From Pseudomonadota bacterium (GTDB lineage Bacteria; Pseudomonadota; Alphaproteobacteria; Rhizobiales; Hyphomicrobiaceae): a DNA stretch of 5,141 bases. The notes under the pieces are model-generated. The model worked only from the letters and a program-made list of their open reading frames with translations. It was not told the origin of the DNA and did not search any database. The position numbers and the translations under genes are program-made. Positions within the stretch are counted from its first letter, which is position 1; every line of letters starts with the position of its first letter. Below are positions 1 to 4,685 of the stretch, piece after piece. The stretch covers positions 1-5,141 of the forward strand of contig JAKALI010000371.1 in the NCBI GenBank assembly GCA_021813195.1, written 5' to 3'.

Positions 1-1
1 C

Positions 2-271
2 AAGGATCAACCAGACGCCGCTCGCCGATTCTTGGGCCGCTATGGCAATCCGTTTACCGCCATGGGCGTCGATCCCACCGGGCGTGGTGCGATTGAGTGG
101 GGCGTGTATGGCATGCCCGAAACCTTTATCATCGATCGATCCGGCCGCATCGCCTACAAGCACGTCGGACCAATGACGCCCTCAAGCCTCCAAGACAGAA
201 TCCTGCCCGCGATTAAGGCCGCTTCAGACAGCCCCACGCAACCTGGTCCGCCGGCGCGCTCGGGCAGCTAG
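2..271 (+). CDS. ccmG: CcmG/DsbE thiol:disulfide interchange protein, C-terminal part (5' end outside window)
   Basis: The last 89 codons of a periplasmic, membrane-anchored thioredoxin-fold protein that keeps apocytochrome c (or its chaperone CcmH) reduced during System I cytochrome c maturation. Visible family features are the RYGNPF segment followed by GVDP, then WGVYGMPETF with the conserved cis-proline (visible residue 39) that faces the active site in thioredoxin folds, then the strand IIDRSGRIAYKHVGP, which is very typical of CcmG. The redox CxxC motif and the N-terminal membrane anchor must lie upstream of the window, so activity cannot be confirmed here. The tail after the last helix (SDSPTQPGPPARSGS) is low-complexity, Pro/Ser/Gly-rich and probably disordered. 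The stop TAG at 269-271 overlaps the stop of the converging carbonic anhydrase gene. The frame is open from base 2. Other thioredoxin-like (TlpA) proteins are possible but the YKHVGP segment favours CcmG. Confidence 0.87.
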   Translation, partial: KDQPDAARRFLGRYGNPFTAMGVDPTGRGAIEWGVYGMPETFIIDRSGRIAYKHVGPMTPSSLQDRILPAIKAASDSPTQPGPPARSGS

Positions 272-906
272 AGTGGAAAAAATTCACCTCGCGAGTGATT
301 GAGCACAGAGAGTGTTCCCGTTTTGATGTCGAAATGGGCCCCGTGCAGGTTGAGTTTGCCTTTTTCCTCCCGCTCGGCAACGAAAGGGAACGAGCGCAGG
401 TTCTTGATTGACGTTTTGATTCCCTCCTTCTCGAGGGCTTCGAGACGATCAGCATCTGTGCTCATCTGATGCGATGCCAGCACGGTGAGACGTGCATCCT
501 CCAGCATGGACATCCATCGCGAAATGAATTTGGCTTCGGTTTGAATTGCCGCCGACTGGTGCAAAACCGATTTCACACCGCCACAGCCGGAATGGCCCAT
601 CACCACGACGTTTTTCACTCTGAGATTGAGGACGGCGAATTCAATTGCTGCACTGACCCCGTGGAATTGGCCGCTCGTCTCATAGGGAGGCACGAGATTG
701 GCGACATTGCGGACGACGAACAATTCGCCCGGCAACGCATTAAAAATGGTCTCCGGCAACACGCGGCTGTCGCAACAGGAGATCAGCATCGTGTCCGGGC
801 TCTGGCCGTGCATCGCCAACTCCTCGTAGTCTTCGGCGTTGGGAAAGAAAATCCGATGCTTAAAGCGCCGATAGCGGTCGGCCAGAGTCTCTGGAAATGC
901 GGACAT
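268..906 (-). CDS. beta-class carbonic anhydrase
   Basis: Zinc enzyme that reversibly hydrates CO2 to bicarbonate, 212 residues, a normal length for bacterial beta-carbonic anhydrases. The zinc ligands are all visible: Cys44 in SCCDSRV (with the Asp46/Arg48 dyad), and His105 and Cys108 in GHSGCGG. The segment ELFVVRNVANLVPPY (61-75) and GVSAAIEFAV (83-92) are also classic for the family. The chosen ATG (904-906) has GAAAGG at 914-919, 7 bases upstream, and gives the usual family start MSAFPETLADRYRRF. A TTG at 964-966 would add 20 hydrophobic residues but has a poorer ribosome site. No signal peptide is present from the chosen start, so a cytoplasmic enzyme is expected. It lies 83 bases downstream of the PII-like gene, same strand. 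That gap contains only a weak promoter-like pair on the minus strand (TTGATC 961-966, TATATG 936-941, spacer 19). Its stop overlaps the ccmG stop. Confidence 0.95.
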   Translation of the reverse strand: MSAFPETLADRYRRFKHRIFFPNAEDYEELAMHGQSPDTMLISCCDSRVLPETIFNALPGELFVVRNVANLVPPYETSGQFHGVSAAIEFAVLNLRVKNVVVMGHSGCGGVKSVLHQSAAIQTEAKFISRWMSMLEDARLTVLASHQMSTDADRLEALEKEGIKTSIKNLRSFPFVAEREEKGKLNLHGAHFDIKTGTLSVLNHSRGEFFPL

Positions 907-989
907 CCGGTTGCCTTTCGTGATCAAAAACGCGGCATATAACCCCCAGATCGCCGCTTCGATCAAGAACGAATTCCGCCCGGCGCTGG

Positions 990-1301
990 CTAGAAATGAT
1001 CGGGCCGCACAACTTGTACGTCCGACAGAGTAACGATGCCAATCTGCTTGGAAACGAGCTGATAAACAGCCTCCAGAACCTCGTCGACACGCGCTTCATC
1101 GAGGATGCAGAAGATGAGAACGACGCTGCCGGCGCGTCCCGCGAGCCCATCGCGATGCCAAGACCCATCTTTACCTTTTCCCGCAAGCGCTGGCATCACC
1201 GTGTAGCCGGTGACCCCCTTGGCATCGAGCACGCTCAGCATGCGCGCCATGAGCGGTGCTTCGATCATGATATCAATCCGCTTTTTCGCGTGCGTCTTCA
1301 T
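990..1301 (-). CDS. PII-like (SbtB-type) regulatory protein
   Basis: A 103-residue protein with the ferredoxin-like PII layout. It begins with a beta strand (KKRIDIMIEAPL) and a helix (ARMLSVLDAKGV). GYTVMPALAGKGKDGSWHRDG (32-52) then leads into and covers the T-loop, followed by a strand VVLIFCILDE, a helix (VDEVLEAVYQLVSK) and a last strand GIVTLSDVQVVRPDHF. The GVTGYTVMPA stretch is characteristic of PII-like proteins. The gene sits directly behind sbtA, with only 9 bases between them. In cyanobacteria SbtB binds adenine nucleotides, including cAMP, and inhibits SbtA. Carboxysome-associated CPII of other proteobacteria binds ADP and bicarbonate. By position, I infer this protein is the SbtA regulator. 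It is not a canonical GlnB/GlnK: it is shorter and lacks the usual Tyr-bearing T-loop tip. It also has no C-terminal cysteine pair of the redox R-loop seen in some SbtB proteins; Cys65 is the only cysteine. Ligand is unknown. Confidence 0.85.
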   Translation of the reverse strand: MKTHAKKRIDIMIEAPLMARMLSVLDAKGVTGYTVMPALAGKGKDGSWHRDGLAGRAGSVVLIFCILDEARVDEVLEAVYQLVSKQIGIVTLSDVQVVRPDHF

Positions 1302-1308
1302 GTCGGGG

Positions 1309-1313
1309 CCTCA
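1309..1313 (-). promoter_or_regulatory. Shine-Dalgarno of the PII-like gene overlapping the sbtA stop
   Basis: On the minus strand the bases read TGAGG: TGA (1311-1313) ends sbtA, and GAGG (1309-1312) lies 7 bases before the ATG of the PII-like gene at 1301. The ribosome terminating on sbtA therefore covers the next initiation site, which supports translational coupling and a matched supply of transporter and regulator. Confidence 0.75.
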
Positions 1314-2276
1314 AGCCAAGTTCGCCGCCAGCATCATGTAGATCGGAATGCCAAGCGTTAGATTGAAGGGGAACGTCACACCCAGCGACAGGGGCAGGTA
1401 GATCGAGGGTCGCGCTTCTGGCAAGGCAAGCCGCAGGGCGGCGGGCACGGCAATGTACGATGCACTCGCCGCGAGCGTGGCCATGAGCGCGGTGCCGCCA
1501 ACAGATAGCCCGATGGCGGTCGCCGTCAACGCCCCCACCAGCCCGCCAATTAACGGCATATAGAGACCGAAGACGATGAGTGGCACTGTCAGGGAGTTGC
1601 GGCCCTCACGCATGCCTCGACCAGCAACGACGCCCATGTCCAGAAGGAAGAGGCACAAAACCCCCTTGAACGGATCGATAATAAAGGGGGCAATGGATTT
1701 GAGACCCTCAGCGCCGGTGATCCAACCGATGACAAACGATCCGGTCAGAACCACGATCGAGCCGTTGAGTGACACTTCGCGCAAGGTGGAGCTGTCGAGT
1801 CCAGATTCTCCCCGTTTTGCGAGCCAGAGACCGGCAAGGATTGCGGGCACCTCCATCGCCGCTGCGACCGCGACCATGTAACCGTCAAACGGAATTTTCG
1901 CGTTATCGAGAGCCTGGATTGCGGCCAGGAACGTCACGATCGATATCGAGCCATAGTGCGCGGCAATGGCGCCGCGATCGGCTCGCGGCAAGTTTGTCGT
2001 CGCGCTGAGTAAGGCGAAGGCCACGAACGGCAAGGCCGCGCTCAAGGCGATACCGGCAAGGATTACGAGAACAAGCGTCGCATCAAGTCCGTGACTGGAC
2101 ATGCTGGCGCCACCCTTAAAGCCGATCGCAAGCATGAGATAGAGGGCGAGGCCTTTAGCGACGGCCTCAGGAATGGCGAGGTCCGAACGCGCGAGCGCCG
2201 CAGCGAAGCCCAGCACGAAAAACAGCACCATCGGTGAGAGCAGGTTCGCTGTTGCCAAATCGATCATTGACTGCAT
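1311..2276 (-). CDS. sbtA: SbtA-family sodium-dependent bicarbonate transporter (DUF897)
   Basis: Inner-membrane transporter of the Sbt_1 (DUF897) family; cyanobacterial SbtA is a high-affinity Na+/HCO3- symporter. The 321 residues are mostly hydrophobic with about ten membrane segments in two similar halves. Family landmarks: YLMLAIGFKGG (46-56) in the first half, AAHYGSISIVTFLAA (105-119), and in the second half ASASYIAVPAALR (270-282), PEARPSIYLPLSLG (286-299) and TFPFNLTLGIPIY (301-313), the last group highly typical. The loop between halves (about 153-170, AKRGESGLDSSTLREVSL) is short; cyanobacterial SbtA, at roughly 370 residues, has a longer one. The first ATG (2274-2276) is preferred because CAGGGAG at 2287-2293 lies 10 bases upstream; the ATG three codons later would be 19 bases away. 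Followed by its probable regulator with coupled translation, then carbonic anhydrase; nhaA lies 161 bases upstream. Bicarbonate specificity is inferred from the family and neighbours. Confidence 0.92.
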   Translation of the reverse strand: MQSMIDLATANLLSPMVLFFVLGFAAALARSDLAIPEAVAKGLALYLMLAIGFKGGASMSSHGLDATLVLVILAGIALSAALPFVAFALLSATTNLPRADRGAIAAHYGSISIVTFLAAIQALDNAKIPFDGYMVAVAAAMEVPAILAGLWLAKRGESGLDSSTLREVSLNGSIVVLTGSFVIGWITGAEGLKSIAPFIIDPFKGVLCLFLLDMGVVAGRGMREGRNSLTVPLIVFGLYMPLIGGLVGALTATAIGLSVGGTALMATLAASASYIAVPAALRLALPEARPSIYLPLSLGVTFPFNLTLGIPIYMMLAANLA

Positions 2277-2437
2277 GCACGTGTGGCTCCCTGAGTAGCG
2301 CGCTCCAAATTCAACCCGGCCTAGCCGCTTCGGTCAGAACGCGCAAACAACGCCGCGCAATCGCGCCGCAAGACTGTCATCGCCGGTGATAGATTGGCCT
2401 AATTGTACTGCAACACCCCGGACGGGTAGGCCATTGC
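2277..2437. promoter_or_regulatory. nhaA-sbtA intergenic region with three GGCCTA half-sites; candidate sbtA control region
   Basis: A 161-base gap, the largest in the window, between the nhaA stop and the sbtA start. It holds GGCCTA at 2318-2323 and 2396-2401 and its complement TAGGCC at 2427-2432. The latter two extend to a perfect 7-base inverted repeat TGGCCTA (2395-2401) / TAGGCCA (2427-2433), centres 32 bases apart, about three helical turns. Inside lies a small stem ACCC/GGGT (2415-2418, 2424-2427). A weak minus-strand promoter candidate is TTGCAG (2408-2413) and TATCAC (2386-2391), spacer 16, which would fall between the arms. The layout would suit a regulator binding site with a promoter for sbtA. 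It could instead be a poor terminator for nhaA, but no U-run follows. Neither role is proven. Confidence 0.35.
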
Positions 2438-3661
2438 TCACCCCATCGCAGTTCGTTCGCGGTTATCGCGGTTATTGAGCTGCGCAAGGATGATGTACCC
2501 CAACAGTGCCGAGACGATTGAACCGCCGAGAACACCAAGTCGCACGTCGTCGGCGAATGAAGGATCGGGGAATGCGAGCGTGCCGATGAACAAACTCATC
2601 GTGAAGCCGATGCCAGCCAGGCACCCAGCCCCCAGCATGTGCGGCCAGCGGCACCCTTGTGGCAATTCCGCGAGCCCCGTCGCCGTCATGATCTTGGAAA
2701 AGATCAGGATGCCAATCGGTTTCCCAAGAATGAGGCCGAGCGCGATACCAAGTGGCACACCGCCCGCCAATGTGTCGAGACCCACATCTTTGAGCGAGAC
2801 TCCCGCGTTGGCGAACGCAAAGAGCGGCAAAACCAGAAACGTGACCCAGGGATGCAGGCTCTCCATGAGATCATTGGCCGACGTCATACCCATGCGTTTG
2901 GCCGATGACGTGTTGAGATCGAGCGGCACAGCAAACGCTGCGACGACACCTGCCAGCGTCGCATGAACCCCGGATTTGAGGACACACAGCCAGACGAATA
3001 TTCCGACAAGCACGTAAGGTGCCAGCCGTTTCACCCCGGTTAGATTGAGAGTGGCGAGCAGCACGATGCCCACAGCAGCCAGTGCGAGGCTCGCCAGTGA
3101 TAGTTTCGACGTGTAGTAAATTGCAATGATGAGGATCGCACCCAAGTCGTCGATGATCGCGAGCGCGAGCAGAAAAATTTTCAACGCTGGAGGTATGCGT
3201 TTGCCGAGCACGGCCATGACGCCAACGGCGAAGGCGATGTCGGTTGCCGTCGGGATCGCCCAGCCGCGCCATGCCACCGCATTCTCATCGTTGATGGCAA
3301 GATAAATGAGGGCTGGCATGATCATGCCGCCCACCGCAGCTGCAAACGGGAGTGCTGCCTGCCCGAACGACGACAGCTCACCGGTGACCAGTTCGCGTTT
3401 GATTTCGAGACCAACCAAGAAGAAGAAAATGGCCATCAGGCCATCGTTGATCCAATGCAGAAGGTTCTTGTCGAGACCATATTCGCCGATGCGAATCGAC
3501 ACATGCGTATCGAGCAACGCGCCGTAGAGGGACGCCGCGGGTGAATTCGCGATGAGAAGTGCTATGATCGCCGCGCACATCAGGACGATGCCGCCCGTTG
3601 CCTCGTGATGGATGAAGCGCAGTGCGGCTGCCATGCGGGACTGGCGCAGTGTCGTCGTCAC
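2438..3661 (-). CDS. nhaA: NhaA Na+/H+ antiporter
   Basis: Inner-membrane electrogenic antiporter; in E. coli it exports one Na+ (or Li+) for two H+ and supports pH and sodium homeostasis. 407 residues, close to the family norm of about 390-400. Functional residues are in place: the Asp pair 171-172 in LALAIIDDLGAILII (E. coli Asp163/164), Asp141 in IPTATDIAFAVG (Asp133), His233 in SGVHATLAGV (His225) and Lys314 in ILGKPIGI (Lys300). FIHHEATGGIVLM (16-28) and LMAIFFFLVGLEIKRELVTGEL (75-96) are further signatures. I chose the GTG at 3659-3661 because GGGGGAA (3667-3673) sits 5 bases upstream. The ATG at 3632-3634 (nine codons later) lacks a ribosome site. The frame stays open to 3847, but that extension overlaps pdxY and is Arg/Ser/Cys-rich, unlike NhaA. 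Its place upstream of a Na+-driven transporter suggests it helps sustain the sodium gradient (inference). Confidence 0.96.
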   Translation of the reverse strand: MTTTLRQSRMAAALRFIHHEATGGIVLMCAAIIALLIANSPAASLYGALLDTHVSIRIGEYGLDKNLLHWINDGLMAIFFFLVGLEIKRELVTGELSSFGQAALPFAAAVGGMIMPALIYLAINDENAVAWRGWAIPTATDIAFAVGVMAVLGKRIPPALKIFLLALAIIDDLGAILIIAIYYTSKLSLASLALAAVGIVLLATLNLTGVKRLAPYVLVGIFVWLCVLKSGVHATLAGVVAAFAVPLDLNTSSAKRMGMTSANDLMESLHPWVTFLVLPLFAFANAGVSLKDVGLDTLAGGVPLGIALGLILGKPIGILIFSKIMTATGLAELPQGCRWPHMLGAGCLAGIGFTMSLFIGTLAFPDPSFADDVRLGVLGGSIVSALLGYIILAQLNNRDNRERTAMG

Positions 3662-3666
3662 GTTGG

Positions 3667-3688
3667 TTCCCCCAAATGGTCGATTTGG
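3667..3688 (-). promoter_or_regulatory. Small hairpin abutting the nhaA Shine-Dalgarno
   Basis: On the minus strand, CCAAAT (3683-3688), loop CGACC, ATTTGG (3672-3677) forms a perfect 6-base inverted repeat. Its 3' arm runs straight into the GGGGGAA ribosome site (3667-3673), sharing two G residues. In RNA it could partly mask the site, or in DNA it could be an operator. The rest of the 103-base pdxY-nhaA gap shows no convincing promoter or terminator. Confidence 0.35.
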
Positions 3689-3764
3689 CGCGCAATGCAC
3701 ATCGGCGCTTGCAGGTAACGTGCTGCGTCTTCGCACGCAAGTGGACGGACAGACCTTGCGCGGG

Positions 3765-4580
3765 TCATGCGCTCCGCGCGACGGGATGCGACGCTTGCAA
3801 TGGGCCAACGCGCGCGAGCTCGCTGTGGCCTCGGCTCGCCGTAACAACCTTGTAGACCTGACGACCTGCCTGCTCCAAAGCGCGCGCAGGGTTCATACCC
3901 GCCGCCAGATATCCCGTGAGCAGCCCAGCCAGCAGGTCTCCCGCACCATGGGGCACAGCATCGAACTTCTCCCACGCGCTGCTTTCGATACGGTCTTGTG
4001 TTGCAAGCACGGTCGCAAGCTCATTGGGGTCGCGGGCCGGCACAGACGAGATGTAGACGGTTCTGGGCTTCAGCCGCTGGGCCGCAGCGGCAGCTTCTTC
4101 AATGTCGGCCGTGGGCAGACCCGTTAACCAAGACAATTCGAAAACGTTGGGCGTGGCCACATCCGCGCGCGGTAGGAGTTCATCGCGCATAGCCCGGGCG
4201 GCATCGGTGGCAATATAGAGCCCCTTGGGCCAATCACCGAGCACGGGGTCACACACGACGCAGACGTCGGCGCTTCGACGCCGCACGAGATCCACGAGAC
4301 GGGCGGCCGCGTGAACATGGGCAGCCGAGGGCAGATAGCCCGTCAGGACCGCATCGACTTCCCCAAGCCAGCCGTTGTCCGTTAGCGCTGCCACGATCCC
4401 ATCCAGGTCGCTCGCTGGCACATCAAGGCCCCATCGGCGGGTATAGCCCGCGTGGCTGGAGAGAACGACACTCGGAATGGCCACAACCCGATGACCCAGC
4501 GCTTCCAGAGCCGGAATGATGACCCTCAGGCCGACCGTGCCGGAGGCAACAAACGACGAGAGCGCTATGATGCGGCCCAC
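3765..4580 (-). CDS. pdxY: Pyridoxal kinase, PdxY/PdxK family
   Basis: ATP-dependent kinase of the ribokinase superfamily that phosphorylates pyridoxal (or related B6 vitamers) in the salvage route to pyridoxal 5'-phosphate; cytoplasmic. 271 residues, slightly shorter than E. coli PdxY (about 287). Features in order: a glycine-containing N-terminal strand-turn (SSFVASGTVG, 8-17) and PALEALGHRVVAIPSVVLSSHAGY (23-46), matching the substrate-side region; LTGYLPSA (79-86); VVCDPVLGDWPKGLY (108-122), the CDPVxGD motif; TPNVFELSWLTG (143-154), the ribokinase-family TPNxxE motif; and PHGAGDLLAGLL (210-221), the anion-hole GxGD with catalytic Asp215. Start is GTG at 4578-4580, with AAGGGGG at 4586-4592 five bases upstream and no in-frame ATG nearby. 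It is transcribed away from the CitE-like gene and is followed by nhaA after 103 bases, so cotranscription is possible. Preference between pyridoxal, pyridoxine and pyridoxamine cannot be read from the sequence. Confidence 0.88.
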   Translation of the reverse strand: MGRIIALSSFVASGTVGLRVIIPALEALGHRVVAIPSVVLSSHAGYTRRWGLDVPASDLDGIVAALTDNGWLGEVDAVLTGYLPSAAHVHAAARLVDLVRRRSADVCVVCDPVLGDWPKGLYIATDAARAMRDELLPRADVATPNVFELSWLTGLPTADIEEAAAAAQRLKPRTVYISSVPARDPNELATVLATQDRIESSAWEKFDAVPHGAGDLLAGLLTGYLAAGMNPARALEQAGRQVYKVVTASRGHSELARVGPLQASHPVARSA

Positions 4581-4612
4581 GGCAACCCCCTTGTGCGGAG
4601 CGCAATCGCGTC

Positions 4613-4641
4613 AGCCTATTCGCCATTTGTCGATTTGTGAA
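4613..4641 (-). promoter_or_regulatory. Candidate pdxY promoter
   Basis: On the minus strand TTCACA (4636-4641) matches five of six bases of the sigma-70 -35 consensus and is followed after 17 bases by TAGGCT (4613-4618), a weak -10 box. It would place transcription start about 25-30 bases before the pdxY GTG. The -35 box overlaps that of the divergent promoter. Confidence 0.35.
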
Positions 4642-4663
4642 CGCTCTTGCCCGCCGCTATATT
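4635..4663 (+). promoter_or_regulatory. Sigma-70-type promoter of the CitE-like gene
   Basis: TTGTGA (4635-4640), a 17-base spacer and TATATT (4658-4663) make the best sigma-70 match I found in the window (four of six and five of six consensus bases, ideal spacing). Start of transcription would be near 4670, giving a leader of about 16 bases that contains the GAGGG ribosome site. ATTTGT occurs twice, 8 bases apart (4625-4630 and 4633-4638), at the -35 region. Confidence 0.6.
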
Positions 4664-4669
4664 GCGGCG
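4652..4669. repeat. Perfect inverted repeat with the -10 box as its centre; possible operator
   Basis: CGCCGC (4652-4657) and GCGGCG (4664-4669) are exact reverse complements and flank the TATATT -10 hexamer. Such a site would let a dimeric repressor block the promoter. It is also short and GC-rich enough to arise by chance, so the role is open. Confidence 0.4.
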
Positions 4670-4685
4670 CACAACGAGGGATCGC

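Noticed and set aside
469..942. 157-codon plus-strand frame opposite carbonic anhydrase
   Set aside because: It is wholly antisense to a gene with all zinc ligands intact; its His/Arg-rich composition is typical of a shadow frame.
860..1186. 108-codon minus-strand frame overlapping the PII-like gene and the start of carbonic anhydrase
   Set aside because: Same strand but a different frame from two well-supported genes; Ser/Arg-rich with no family resemblance.
2272..2283. TGCATGCA and CACGTG palindromes at the sbtA start
   Set aside because: Short palindromes of this size are common by chance, and the first simply includes the start codon context.
2408..2437. Intrinsic terminator after nhaA
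   Set aside because: The only stem (ACCC/GGGT) has four pairs and no U-tract follows on the minus strand.
2475..2966. 163-codon plus-strand frame opposite nhaA
   Set aside because: Antisense to well-conserved NhaA membrane segments; Pro/Ser/Arg-rich product with no recognisable domain.
3662..3847. Upstream extension of the nhaA frame (62 extra residues)
   Set aside because: It overlaps the end of pdxY on the same strand, is rich in Arg, Ser and Cys, has no NhaA-like character, and a strong ribosome site sits at the GTG at 3661.
3612..4127. 171-codon plus-strand frame spanning the nhaA start and the pdxY 3' half
   Set aside because: Runs antisense across two real genes and their gap; no ribosome site or recognisable motif.
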